A DNA stretch of 64,000 bases from Edaphochlamys debaryana (GCA_016858145.1 JAEHOE010000065.1:1-64000), one strand, 5' to 3'; positions 43,376-56,182 are shown, counted from the stretch's first letter. The notes: generated by a model from the letters alone, not told the origin. A program made the numbers and translations.

Positions 43376-46300
43376 ATGGGCTGTGGTAAGAAGAAGCAGG
43401 AAGGGTGGCTGCCCCCTGACGACAGCCCATACCAGGCCAAGTTCGAGGACATCACCAAGGCGAATGAGGCAAGGCACTGGGGCAGCGAGCTGAGGGAACG
43501 GGCATATGCCATGTTTGGCCTCGTCGGGCGCTAACCGGGCCTCGCGGCCATCGTGACTGCAGGAGAAGGATATGGAGTTCTTCTCTCGTGTGGGGAAGGC
43601 TGACGGGCTCGCTAAGTTGTTGGGCAGCTCTGTGGAGACGGGCCTGAACCAAGATACCCAAGGTAGCGGCTCGGACTCGGTGGCGGAACACCGGAGAGTC
43701 TTTGGGCCCAACAAGTTTGCGGAGGTGCCTCCCAAAAACGTGAGTTTGCGAGGACTTTGTGTTCTCCGCATTCGCTGGCCATCCACTCGCGGCGACCGGC
43801 GTCGCTGGATGCTCTGAGGCTTCCTTGCAAGTGTCCGTGCTGCTGACTCGATGCTGCTGGTGCCGGTGTCGCCCGCTTCGGCGGTGCCGCAGTTCTTTGT
43901 CCTGGTCTGGGAGGTGCTCCAAGACCCAATCCTTCTGCTGCTTATCTTTGCGGCGCTGGTAAGCTCAGCTCAACGAGCTTGTCAGGCGGAATTGAATAGC
44001 GATAGGCTGACATGCTTGACGATTGAGCCAAGCACAACCCGTAGGCCCACTCCGTCTGCTACTTCCTGTAAGAACTGAAACAGCAGGACGTTCCCCCTGG
44101 CGTGTCGCTCGTCGCAAGAAGGACACAGTTGTCTGGTCGCGACGGTTTGCCCGCGCCGCCGTGCCACCCACCACGGCGTTTTCCCGCCGTTTCCCGCCAG
44201 GTTTCCACGGTGCTGGGCGCTGCCATCCCCGAGGAGCGAGAGAAGAACAACTGGATTGAGGCAAGCACTCTAGGGCAGGGCCAGGGGCGGCTAGGGCGGC
44301 CTCCCGCCCGCCGCCAGGAGGCCACCAGGCCACGGGACGGACGGGGTGTGCCTTGGCCGGAGGCCTCGGATTGGGGCGACTGCCGTTACGTAACCCTCAG
44401 CGGCGTCCACCAAGGGCCACCAGTATCGACGGTGATGGCGTGGTATGCTTGAGTGGCACTAGAAGTCTCAGGAGCATCGGTGCTCGGAGGTCTAGCGAAC
44501 AGGGGGCAAAGGAAGGCGGATGCGGCCCCCAGCACAGCACGCATCTTGCTCCGACGAGGGCGGACAACAGCAAGACTATGACAATCTCTGTTTACCTCTG
44601 TTAGCGCAACGAGTGCCTTCCCCATGGCTCTCTGTGAACGCCCTCGCTGCCCCCTCCTGCCCCCAACAGGGTGTGGCCATCTGGGTCGCCGTGTTCATCG
44701 TCACCCTCGTCGGTGAGATCCAGAATCCAGATCTGATTGTCGTACAGCAAGCACAGCCGCATGTCCCCTTGCCATGTCAGCCACGGTCTGGCCGCATCCG
44801 GGCCCGTCGGGGCCTGCTCGGGCCCAGGGGCTGCCAGCTGCAGGCAGCGGCGAGCCCACTGGTGCCTGCCTGCCAATGTGACCCTTCGTCTTCCCCGGTC
44901 CCTGTCTGACTCATCAGGCGCCGGGAATGACTATTCCAAGGACCTTCAGTTCCGGAAACTCAATGCCGCCAAGGACCGGATCCAGGTCCGTACGGCAACG
45001 GGGCCAGGGCAGGGTCGGGACACGTGCAGGGGGCTGGGAGGGGGGGGGGCAAGCACGGACGGAGTGGGGAGGCAGTCACGACCCTCGCCCTCCGGAGGAT
45101 GGAGGGGAGGGCGTACGTGCGCTGCAAGCCCAGTCCAGCATCGTGAGCCGAAGGTCCAGTGCCGTCCTGCTTGCTACTGCCCCCCCTACTGCACGGCAGG
45201 AGCCACGCCCCCTCCCCTCCCCCCCTCCGCAACTCCATCTCCTCTCGCCCTCTCTCTCTCCCCCATCCCAACCCCCCAGGTCAAGGTGCTCCGCGGAGGG
45301 CAGCAGCAGCTGGTGGAGAACACCGACATAGTGGTGGGGGACGTCATGGTGCTGGACACGGGAGACAAGGTGCGGGGGCGAGGGGGCCTTTGGGGCGGGT
45401 ACTGATGGGGGCAGGGCAGGGGGGTATGGTGCTGGACACGGGAGACAAGGTGCGGGTGGTTGGGTGGGGGCACAAACGTCGTTTGGGATGGCCAGTAGGG
45501 GAGGCAGGGGAGGGGCTGAGGGCATGGGGCTGGAGACGGGCGACAAGGTGCGGGGGGTGATGTGTGCGGGGGGGTAGTAGTGTGGTTTGGTTTGGAGGGG
45601 AAGTGGAAGGGGGTGTATGGTGCCGGACACGGGCGACAAGGGGCGGGGGTGGGCGCCTTTGGGGGAGGAGGGGGTATGCGGAGGGTGGGGTAGCGGTCGG
45701 GTTGGGTGGGGGCAGGGCTGGGTATGAGGGGACGTGGTGTTGGACAGGGGAGCCAAGGTGCGGGGGGTGATGGATGGATGAGTCTGATGGGGGCAGGGCA
45801 GGGGGTTGAGGGGCTTGGTTTTGGAAACGGGAGACAAGGTGCGGGGGGCAAGAGGGCTTGTGGGGTGGGGGCTGGGGGGTACTTGAATTGTTTGTTCGGG
45901 GGTGTGTGTGTAGAAGGGGGGCCGGACACGGGAGACAAGGGTGGGGTGGGGAGCGGGCGGGGGTGGTCTGAAGGGGAGGCATAGTGCTGGGGGTCGAGTT
46001 GTGCAGAGGGGGAGACAACTGGATGCTCGTGTCGGGTACAGCGGGGAACAGGGGCAAGGAGAGACCTATGAGCGCTTCCTGTCGGCGTGTGGTGGGGTGG
46101 AGGTCAGAGGGCTAGGCCGTTGGGGGCGGGGGGGGGAGGGGTACGCCAGGGAAGGAGGGCAAGGGGAGGAGGTGGGCGTAAGGGGCAAAGGCCAGTGGGC
46201 AGACTAGCACGGGGGGGGGGGCGTTACCTGCCGGGCAGGGCCTGGGCAGAGGGGGTGGTTCTTGAAGCGGCCCGGGGGAAGGGGCTGCGGAGGGGGCAGG

Positions 46301-49300
46301 GGGAGAAGGCGCGTGGGGCTGGGGGCCTGCCAGGAAGGAAGGCCCCTTTCAGGGCCTGGAGGTTCGACCAGGAGTTCAAAGCAACCCACCCGGGTGGCAC
46401 CGATCAGGTGTTTAGGCGATTGCGGGGAGGGCAGCGACTGGACTTGCGCGTGACGAAAGCATGGTGTGGGATAGAGCACGGATAGAGGCAACCTACAGCA
46501 TTGGTAGCACAGATGGAGCAGAGGATGGGGAATGAGGCGGTCAGGCATAGAGGGTGGGCACAGGGGAAGCCGGGACCTGAGCGTTCCGCGCCATCAAGTT
46601 CCCGGCTACGGGCCTTGCCCTGACCACTCCCAGCTACTTCCCACGCGTCCCTGGGTTCCTTACTAAGCGGGGCGCCGCCATATACTACTGCATACCACGC
46701 GCCCACTCCACACACCCTTATCGTGCACAACTCACGTCCCTTCCCCTCCCTCCTCCCCCTTCAGGTGGTTGCGGACGGCATCGTTATCGACAGCCAGGGC
46801 CTGACCCTGGACGAGGCCTCCCTCACGGGCGAGAGCGACCCCATGAAGAAGAACACGGTCAACGACCCCTGGGTCATGAGCGGGACGCAGGTACGGCAGC
46901 ATGACCAACGACATGACTAAGCATGAATGACGCTGTGCTGACTCGAGCGGCCTGAGCAGGGTCCTCACCTGAGCGGCCTGGGCAGGGTCCTCACTCAAGC
47001 ACGAGTGGGGGATGTGGTCCGACGGCCTTGCTCACCCCTCTCCTCCCCTCCCCCCACCCCCTGTCAGGTCACGGAGGGCAGCGGGCACGTGCTGGTGGTT
47101 GCCGTTGGCGTCAACAGCACGTGGGGCAAAACCATGGCGCTGGTCAGCGAGGCGGGAGACGACGAGACGCCGCTGCAGGTGGGGGGGTGGGGGAGGGGAG
47201 GGGAGGACGGCTTGGGCGGGGAAACGGGGGAAGGGGAGGGGCCGCTGCAGGTGGAGGGCTTGGGGAGGGGAGGGAGGAGGGGAGGGGAGAGGAAGGGGAG
47301 AGGGAGGGGAAAAGGGGAGGGAGAGGGGTTGCGGAAGGGGCTTGTGGGAGGGGGAAAAGAGGGAGGGGAGGGCGCTCAGCGGAGGGAGGAGGGATTGGCG
47401 CATAGGGACTGGGACGAAGGGGCGAAGAGACGCCAGAACCCCTGCCTCCCAACCTCATCCCTCCCCCGGCACACACACCCGCACCCCCCGTCCCCCGCAG
47501 GCCAAGCTCACGGTCCTGGCCGCTGCCATCGGGTACTGCGGTTTCGCCGTGGCGGTGTGCTGCTTCATCGCTCAGCTCATCCAGTGAGTGTCCGTGCCTT
47601 GGGTGGATGACGAGGGGTGGGGGGGGGGCGAGACACATGCCGTGGTGCTGGGGCAGACACAGTAGCTTAAGGGGCGCGCAACCCATCCAATGAGTGTCTC
47701 TGAACGGACCCCCTGTCAGTAGCTTGTGAAGCGGATCCACAAAGCAACAGCAGACGACCCGGGCTGAAGCAAAACTGAGTATGCGTGTGTGGGCCACGGG
47801 GGCGGGCAGCAAGCTGGAGGGGTGGGCGAAGGTGGGTGGGGCGGGACGCGGCTAGGGAGTCGGGGGTTGGAGCAGGTGGCAGCTAGGGCGGGCAGGCGGC
47901 GGAGGCAGCGCGGCCATGAGGTAAAGCAGGGGGACCGAGCGCCGGCAGTGGAGCGCTGGAGGCCCTGGCCGGGGGGGGGTCTGCGGGCTGGGCAGAGGTG
48001 GGCGGGGGCCGCTGCTGGGACTCGCCTTGCGGCCGCCCAGTCCTTTGGCCTCTGCAGCAACCGCTCCCGTTGCCGCTCCCTGTCCCGGCCTCCAGGTGGT
48101 GCGTGAAGAACAATGGCTTCCCCATCTCCCAGATCAACGACGACGGCCCCGTGCAGGTGGGGGGGGGGGATGAGGGGGGTGATCTTGGACGCGTTGGAAA
48201 CCGCAGGGGACAGGGGGCTCAGGGCGGGGTGGCGGCAGGGGGCTAAGGGCGGGGGGCAGACGACGACCTCTTGCTGACTGTGCTACCCGCTCGTACCTGC
48301 CGTAACCGTGCCGTACAGTTCTTCCTGTACGCCATCACCATTATTGTGGTGGCCGTACCTGAGGGCCTGCCCCTGGCCGTGACCATCTCTCTGGCCTACT
48401 CGGTGAGGGTTTTGGGGGGGGGTTAGAAGGCACGGAGGGTAGAGGGGGAAGGGGAGGGTTACCTGGTGAGGGCTGCGAGACCTAGGTTTAAAGGGCTTCC
48501 AAGGGTAGAGGGGGAGGGGAAGGGGTGTAAAACGCCGAGCGGGATCGCGTCGCCTGGGCCAGAGAAGCATGGCTGGGGGGTGGGTGGGAGAGGGGTAGGG
48601 GGGACGGGGCAAAGAAGTCGGACGGGGGAGGAGGCGCAGGCTCCGGAGCAGGCAGCGAGGCACCGGGCGGACGGTGCTGCGTGAAGCCAGGCGGGCGAGG
48701 TATGCTGACCCTTTGCTCCCGTCGTTTGGCCTTCCCTGCCCACAGATGAAGAAGATGATGAAGGGTGCGTGCTGACTCATGGGCCCGGAGTGGGCCTCGT
48801 GGGGCCTGGGCTGGGCAGGGGGTCGGGCCGGGGTCGGGATGAAGATCGCTGGGGAAGGGGCGATCACGGCACGTGACGCCACAGCAGCTTGGAAGTACAT
48901 CCAAGGACGGCGGGGGCGGCGCTCGAGTGTAGTGGGGGGGGTTCCAGCCGGGCTGTGGCCCCATGCCACGGCCTCAAGGGGCAGGGCCCCGGTATGCGGG
49001 ATTCCGCGACCCACGGAGAGGCAGCGTAGAGGAGCGGGGCGAGAGCGTCGGGTGGAGGAGGGCGGGGAGGAGTAACCAGGTCTGGCAGTCGGTGGAGGCC
49101 CCTGACTCCTTGGATCCCTGCCGCCCTGCGCCCCCCTTGGCACAGACAACAACTTCGTCCGCGTGCTGGCGGCTTGCGAGACCATGGGCGGAGCCACCGC
49201 CATTTGCTCGGATAAGACCGGGACGCTCACGGAGAACCGGTGAGCGGGAGCCCGATGGCCTGGCCGGGCTCGGGCCGGGTCCGGCAGGCGTTACGGAACG

Positions 49301-52300
49301 CCTTCGGCTTGCGCCTCCTTACCCTCCTCGGCACCGGCCACGCCCGATGCACACATGCTTCACCCCTCTTCTCCCCTTTCTACCCCTCCTTCCCCCAGCA
49401 TGACGGTCGTTGCGGGCTGGTTCTGCGGCCGCATGTTCGACACGTGCCCCACGGCTGCGGACCTGGACCCCGTGGTGCTGGAGCAGCTGTGCATGAACTG
49501 CGCCCTGAACGCCAAGGTGGGGCGGGGCGGAGGGGAAACAAGGGGAGAGAGCGTGTGTGCTTTGGGACGTGTCGGGGCAGGAGGAGTGTTCGGGGACACG
49601 TGGGCGACTAGGGTTTGGAGGTGGGGCCCACACCGGCCCTGAGGGGCCGAGGTGCAATGAAGAGGGGGAGGAAGAGGAGGAAGGGGCGGACCATACGAAC
49701 CATACTTGACTCTGCTATGGGGTTGGAATGGCGGCGGCAATGTGGCCAATGTTGGGGCAGGGCTCGCGGGATGGCAATGCCATGCACTCCCTCTCTTCAT
49801 GGCAGCTATGTGGCCGTGGGCAAGACAGCTGAGCTCAAGCCCTGCTCCCCCTGTTCCCCAGGGGCTTCCTCTATCCCCCCTCCTCACCCCGAACTCCCCC
49901 TCCTCACCCCCCCCCCCCAGGCCTTCATCATCAAGAACGAAAACGGCAAGATGGACTTCGTGGGCAACCGCACCGAGTGCGCGCTGCTGCTCTTCATGGA
50001 CCGGGAGCTGGGCAGCAGCTACGACGCCTACCGGCACCAGCACGAGAAGAACATGGTCAAGGTGGGCAGGGGAGGGAGAGGGGGAGGGGGGGTGTTGAGG
50101 GGCGAGAGTGAACAGCATTGACTGAGGTTGCGAGGAGTCGTCGCCTCTTCTGACGCTTTCGGTGTCTGTCGTACGCCTTCCTTCGTACAGCTGTACGGCT
50201 TCTCGTCCGCCAAGAAGATGGCGTCCGTGCTCATGCGCCTGCCTGACACGCTGCGGCTGTACAACAAGGGCGCTGCGGAGTGGGTGCTCAAGCGCTGCGT
50301 CAAGTGCCACACGCAGGTGCGGGGGCAGGGGGGGGTAGGCCTTGGGTAGGAAGAGCGTCGGGGGGACGGGAGCATGCGGGCGCAAACTCCGAGCTGCTGG
50401 CAATCTGGCCCACCTGGGCTGGGGTTTAAATGCCCGCCGCCAACCCCCGCGACCTTTCATCTCCCACAGAACGGTATCGTGCCCATGACTGAGCAGCTGC
50501 GCCAGGAGCTGCTGGACTCCGTGACTAAGATGGCCAAGAGCGGCCTGCGCTGCATCTGCCTGTCGTACGCCGACTTCGCCATCGACGACCCCAACCGCCC
50601 CGAGGGTGAGTCGCCGTCACTTTTCATGGGCGATCCGAGATTGCATGCAATCGCACGGCTCGCGCCTGTGAAGCGGGAGGCCATGCACTCGCACGCGGCT
50701 CAGCTCTCGATGCAGCCAGAGATTCTGAGGTACGACCTGCCGTACACGCAGATTTCTTCGAGGAGGCGGACAACGTGGACGACAACCTCACGTGCCTGGG
50801 CGTGGTTGGCATTAAGGACCCCGTGCGTAAGGAGGTGCCGGACGCCGTCAAGACGTGCAAGCGCGCGGGCATCACCGTGCGCATGGTGACGGGTGAGATC
50901 TGGGGATCTGGGGGATCAAGGGACCTGACAGGGGGAGGGGGGGTGAAGGGGGGCCTCTGGAGGGGGGAGGGGGGGGTGGCGTGTGCCACCAACGTGTGCA
51001 TGGCCATGACGTAACGCCCCCCCGCCACTCCCCTTGCCCTTTTCTCTGTACGGCGCTGTACGGCAGGTGACAACATCCACACGGCGCAGCACATTGCCCG
51101 CGAGTGCGGCATCCTGTACGACATGGGCCCCGGGGAGCCGGAGCACGTGGCCATGGAGGGACCCGTGTTCAGGGAGATGCTTAAGGTGGGGGGGGGAAGG
51201 GGGGGGGGGCAGGGGAGGGGAGGGGTGGAGGGGAGGGGAAGGGGAGGAGGGGGTGAAGGGTGCCCGGGTGGTTTGGGAGGGAGTGGAAGGGGGATAGGGG
51301 TTGAGGAGGAGCGGGCGACGGGATAGGGAAGGGGGGAGGTCAACGGCAAAAGACAAAAGGGGGTCAAACCTGGTGGGCATTCGCCCCCTTGACCGCCACC
51401 ACCATCATCACCACCACCCCGCCCCCCCTTCAGGACCCGGACTTCATGGCCCTGCGTGAGAAGATGAACGACACCAAGGACCCCACCCACCAGGATGCCC
51501 TGGAGGAGATGCAGGAGAAGATCAACCACGTGCGCGTGAGTCATCCATCACCCGTACGCGCTCGTACGACATCCACGCCTGCCTGCCATGGACGCTGTTG
51601 CTTGTGTTTGCGTGTCGCCCGCGCTGCCTCCCTCCTTAACGCCTCCTCCCTTGCCCCCCCCCCATCTCCACCACCACACACACACTGTGTCTCTTCCTCT
51701 CTAGTGACTTCACATTGTCTCACCAGCCCTGACCCTCCCCTCCCCCCCCCAGGTGCTGGCCCGCTCCTCCCCCGAGGACAAGCTGCAGCTGGTGCGCCTG
51801 CTCAAGGTGAGCGGGGGGGAGGAGAGAGGGGGAGGGGGTTGACAAGAGGCGAAGGATGATGGCGGAGGGGGAAGGAGGCGGGCATGGAGCAGCTTGAAGC
51901 TCAGCAGGGGACAATGGACAGCACATCGGGCAAGCCTTCGCGTCGGCGGGAAGTGGGAGGGCCGGCAGGGCGCGGGACGTGATGTGGTTGCGCGCGGAAA
52001 GCGAGAAGGCAGGACAAGGGGAAGGGGGGGAGGGCTGGCATGGAGCGGGGATCAGGGCTGCAGGCCTGGCAGCCAGCAAGGGGGCCTGGGGAGAGCAGGC
52101 GGCGCTCCCAGCCTCGGCCCACGCCAAGCGAGGGCGTCACATCTGAGTCCACAGGACAGGAGCTGGCAGGGTGGCCGCGTCGGACTGACCGGGCCGGACT
52201 ATCACGCACACGACTGCCGGTCGGCTCAATCTCATCCCACATGGGAGCGCACTGCTTGCTTTTGCCCCAAGCAGCCCGGGGAGCGTGGGGAGCAGCCTGT

Positions 52301-55300
52301 GAGCCCTGCACCGCTCTCACACCGCCCTCCCCCCCCCACCCCTCCACCCCTCCCTCCCCCCCCCAGGAGCTGGGCCACGTGGTGGCGGTGACGGGCGACG
52401 GCACCAACGACGCGCCCGCGCTTAAGGAGTCGGACGTGGGGCTGGCCATGGGCATTGCGGGTGAGGGGGTGGGTTAGAGGGTGGGAAAGGGTGGAAGAGG
52501 GGTTGAGATGGGGCGGAAGAAGGCAAGGGAAGGGGAGTAAAGGCGGGGGGGAGTCGGACGGGGGGCTGGCCATGGGCATTGCGGGTGGGGCGTGGTGGAG
52601 GGTGGGGAGGAGGGTGGGGAGTGGGAAAGGGAGAGGCGGGCAGGGGGAGAGGAGGGGGAGGATGGGACAGGCACGTACCGGTGGCTGGGGGGCCAGAAGA
52701 CGTGGGAGGGAAGACAGGGGACGGGAACACGGCATGGACGTCCAGCAGGGGCCGCTACCGTGCTCTCTTGCCCCTGACCCTCTCCTCCCCCCCTCCCTTC
52801 CCCTCCCCTCCTGTCAGGTACCGAGGTGGCCAAGGAGGCCGCCGACATTGTGATCATGGACGACAACTTCTCGTCCATCGTCAAGTCCGTACTGTGGGGC
52901 CGCTCCGTGTTTGCCAACATCCGCAAGTTCCTGCAGTTCCAGGTGGGGTGGAGGCGCGCAGGGGGCGGTGGCGAGGGGGTGCGCGAGAGCGGTGTATTGG
53001 GAAGCCCGTGAATTGCGTCGGGGTCTCGCGGTGTGGACACCGTATCGTCAACCCTACGCGTGCCAAAACACACACGCCTCACCCCCCGTCTCCCCCAGCT
53101 GACGGTCAACTTCGTGGCGCTCATCACGGCCTTCATCGGTGCCGTGATCGGGGGCCACGAGCCGCTCAACGTGCTGCAGCTGCTGTGGGTCAACCTCATC
53201 ATGGTGCGGGGGGGAAGGAGGGGAAAGCGTGTGTGTGTATTGGGACGCGTGGGGCGGTCGAGCCGCTCAACGTGATCTGCTCCTAGACCTCTGTTCCCCT
53301 TGTTGCGGTAGTCGGCTCCACACTCGGGCCCTGATTCTCTCCCCCTGCATCTCTCACCCCCCCCTGACAGGACACCATGGGAGCCCTGGCCCTGGCCACC
53401 GAGGACCCCCGCCCCGAGCTGCTGCTCCAGCGCCCCAACGGCCGTACGGAGTATCTGATCAACCGCAAGATGGGCAAGCACATTGTCGTACAGGGCTGCT
53501 ACCAGATGCTCTGGATGTTCCTGTGCCTCTACCTCCTGCCCATGGGCCCTAAGGTGCGGGTCAAGTCCGGGCCGTGGCCGTGGGCCGTGATCAAGGAGTT
53601 TGCGTTTGTGATCAGATCGGGGCATGTGGAGGGGCCATGTCACTTGAGGAGTTGTCCGCGGTGGAATCGGGGCCGGGGCGAAGAAGGCGGGAACGGAGGC
53701 GTGGGGGCGTCCCACCCTTCGCACAACGCGTGGCGTGCCGAGACACACACGCTCAACCCCCAACCCGTTCCCCCTTTCCCCCCTTCCTCCTGTCAGGGCC
53801 TGGAGCAGTACTATGTTCCCAACGAGGGCGAGTACTACGCCAGCCAGTGCGGCGAGAAGGCCGGGTGAGCTGGGCCTGTCTTGGGCCTGAGAAGGGTTGG
53901 GCTGGGCCCGTGGGCCTGCATCATGCAAACGGCCCCCGCGCATTAGCGCGTCGCAAGTAGCCCCTCACGGCCCCCTGGCCACCCTCGCGCTGGAGACGAC
54001 GGACCTCGTACGAAGGAATTCGGTACCCCTGATCCCCCCCCTCTTGCCTCCTCGCTCCCCCCCTCTCAGGGAGTACTTCGATGACAACCCCGGCATGGTC
54101 TACAACCCCGCCCTCAACGCCAGCGCGCAGCCCAACAACATGACGCTGCCATTCCAGGTACGGCACTGTACGACAGCACCGTACGGTACAGCACAGTCTG
54201 CGCTTTGGCGAATCTCACTTGTCACTGCCACCGCCTGACTGACGGGCTTGTGCCTCTTTCCCCGGGTGTCGCAACCTCAGACCAAGGAGTACGCCGTCAA
54301 CTTCACGTGCTCCGTACTCTCGGCCTGCAACATGCCGTACACGGCGGGCATGTTCGGATCCGAGTACCAGTTCGGCAACGGCAGCTGCGTGCCGCTGGTC
54401 GCGTGGAACGCCTGGAACGCGTCGGCGGTTATGCCGATCGACGACCGCATGACTGCCATATGCGCGGGGCCGTACACCAACACGACCATCGCCAACGGCG
54501 GAAACGTTACCACGGGCTGCCTGCAGAATGACTGGTCCATTGTAGGTGTGGGGTGCGGCGGTTGGCGGTTGTTCGTTGTTGTTATTGTGACGCCGGGGGT
54601 TGCGTGACACCACTGCATGGGCCCTGACCGCACGCCGCCCGTGGTCTTCACTGGCCTGAAACGGTGACGCACGCGGCCTCTTAGTAATGTACGACGGATC
54701 TGTCCGCATCTGCGTCTGCGCGCAGGGCGTCATCGACAAGATGGATGACGAGCACAACGAGTGGGAGGCGGACGAGTACAAGCGCCCGCTGTCGCTGCTG
54801 TTCAACATCTTCATCTGCACCCAGGTGAGGGAGGCCCTGGGCCCGCCCTCGTGGGGTCGCCGCGTGGGGCCACGGGGTGAGGGAGGCCCCGGGCCAGCCC
54901 TCGTGGGGTCGCCGCGTGTGGCCACGGGGCGGGGGGTCACGGGGTGTGGGGTCACCGGGTGGGGTCACCCCTCAAGCGCGCGCCGCATCGCGAGGTGGCG
55001 GGAAGGAGAGAAGCAAGCGCAAAGAGCTTGATGCGCCGCAGACAGCCAGAGGGAGCCGGAGATAGAGCTGGAGATCGGGATCTAGGGAGGGGCCATGGAG
55101 GGAGGGGCCATGGCTGACAGCTGCAACCCGACGCATGGCTTGGCCCCAGCAGAACCATTCGCGTCAAGGGCCCAAAGCGAGGGCAGCCGCCGGCTGCAGT
55201 TCCTCAAGCCCACACCAACCTGACCCTTTCGACATCTGCCCTCCAACCGCCAGGTCGCGAACGAGATCAACGCCCGCCGCATCAACGACGAGTACAACAT

Positions 55301-56182
55301 GTTTGAGGGCTTCTTCGACAACTGGATCTTCATCTTTGTGATCGCGATCACCATGGGCCTGCAGGCCATCATCATCAACTTCCTGGGCATGTTCTTCAAG
55401 GTGGGCCTGGGCGGGGCCCGGGTGGGCCTGGGCCTGGCTTGGGCCCATGCGGGGCCCGGGTGGGCCTGGGCCTGGCTTGGGCCCATGCGGGGCCCGGGTG
55501 CAGTTCACGGCTACGGGATGGCGCCTGAGGGGGCACGGCACGCGCCGCCTCTGCTACCCACTTCCCACTCCACTCAATCCCGCCCAATTTCATTCCGCAC
55601 CCCACGCTTACCGCCCCAACCCACGCCGCCCCCTCCCACAGGTGGAGCCACTCGACTGGGAGGAGTGGCTGGTGTCCCTCGCCATCGGCACAGGGGCCTG
55701 GCCTTTGTCCTTCCTCACTCGCTTCGTGTCGAGGTGAGCAGCCAGAATGCTGCGGTCTGGGGCTGCGCATGGAGGCACTGCTGCTAGCACTGCGGTCTAA
55801 GGCCGCGCTCTGCTCGAAGGCACCCTAACTCCCTAGGGCACTAACATAATAGCTCGTGGCCTGTGCTGCCATTGTGATCCTTCGTGGCCTGGATCACTGA
55901 CCGAACCCGCCATCTCCTGCCGCGTTTCGACCCCCCAGGAACCTGGAGTGCTGCATCAGGTTCGAGGCCAACCACCCCCCCGAGATCGACGATCCAGCCC
56001 TGCGGAACGAGATCCAGGCCGCGGATCCGCACCACAAGCCCGTGCCCGCACCCGAGCACCACCACCACAACACCATTGCCAACGGAAACGGCAACGGAAA
56101 CGGCAAGGCCAACGGCTCCGAAAGCAATGGCGTGGCACCAAAGCCGATGGATGTGGAGTCAGGCAATGGCGTCGCAAAGTAA
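43376..56182 (+). CDS. P-type IIB calcium-transporting ATPase
   Basis: 33 exons, 1205 residues, all phases close. Exon starts: 43376, 43563, 43893, 44201, 44670, 44918, 45280, 46765, 47068, 47501, 48096, 48319, 48746, 49146, 49399, 49921, 50191, 50470, 50752, 51067, 51434, 51753, 52367, 52818, 53099, 53371, 53797, 54070, 54281, 54726, 55254, 55642, 55939. Motifs in order: N-terminal MGCGKKK (possible myristoyl/palmitoyl site), TGES (220-223, actuator), PEGLPLAV (340-347, membrane helix 4), DKTGT with phosphorylated Asp383, [21 protein letters not shown] (713-721), [15 protein letters not shown], and [17 protein letters not shown] near the end. These mark the plasma-membrane/vacuole Ca2+ pump subfamily, exporting cytosolic Ca2+ at ATP cost. 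Unusual: about 150 extra residues with several NxS/T sites between the late membrane helices (exons 27-30), and a Gly/Asn-rich tail with HHHH. Introns 1 and 4 appear to use GC donors. Confidence 0.93.
44034..44040 (+). other. Empty target site of the MITE-like insertion
   Basis: Single ACAACCC in the intron after exon 3, flanked by the same sequence (GAGCCAAGC before, GTAGGCCCACT after) that flanks the insertion in the upstream duplicate. Confidence 0.8.
45424..45945 (+). repeat. Six decayed copies of the exon 7 end and its donor in ATPase intron 7
   Basis: The true exon end (ATGGTGCTGGACACGGGAGA CAAG then GTGCGG, to 45369) recurs near 45424, 45520, 45612, 45731, 45812 and 45918, about every 80-120 bases. 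The first copy is near-perfect and the last most decayed. Each keeps a GACAAG/GTGCGG-like 5' splice site. Confidence 0.9.
47238..47258 (+). repeat. Copy of the exon 9 end and donor in ATPase intron 9
   Basis: GGCCGCTGCAGGTGGAGGGC repeats the real exon end and donor CGCCGCTGCAGGTGGGGG at 47169-47186. Confidence 0.7.
47683..47702 (+). repeat. Copy of the exon 10 end and donor in ATPase intron 10
   Basis: CATCCAATGAGTGTCTC repeats CATCCAGTGAGTGTCCG at the real exon 10 end (47578-47595), with the donor G changed to A. Confidence 0.65.
52550..52592 (+). repeat. Copy of the exon 23 end and donor in ATPase intron 23
   Basis: GAGTCGGACGGGGGGCTGGC, CATGGGCATTGCGGGTGGGG repeats the end of exon 23 (52427-52467, coding [12 protein letters not shown] and the donor GTGAGG). 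Confidence 0.9.
53247..53272 (+). repeat. Copy of part of exon 25 in ATPase intron 25
   Basis: GTCGAGCCGCTCAACGTG repeats exon 25 sequence at 53156-53173 (coding EPLNV), about 90 bases downstream. Confidence 0.65.
54824..54927 (+). repeat. 52-bp tandem repeat starting at the exon 30 donor
   Basis: Two units starting GGTGAGGGAGGCCC at 54824 and 54876. The first unit includes the last base of exon 30 and the real 5' splice site, so the donor itself is duplicated. Confidence 0.85.
55422..55497 (+). repeat. 38-bp tandem repeat behind the exon 31 donor
   Basis: Two near-identical units starting GTGGGCCTGGGCCTGGCTTG at 55422 and 55460. The real donor at 55401 begins with the same GTGGGCCTGGG. Confidence 0.85.
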
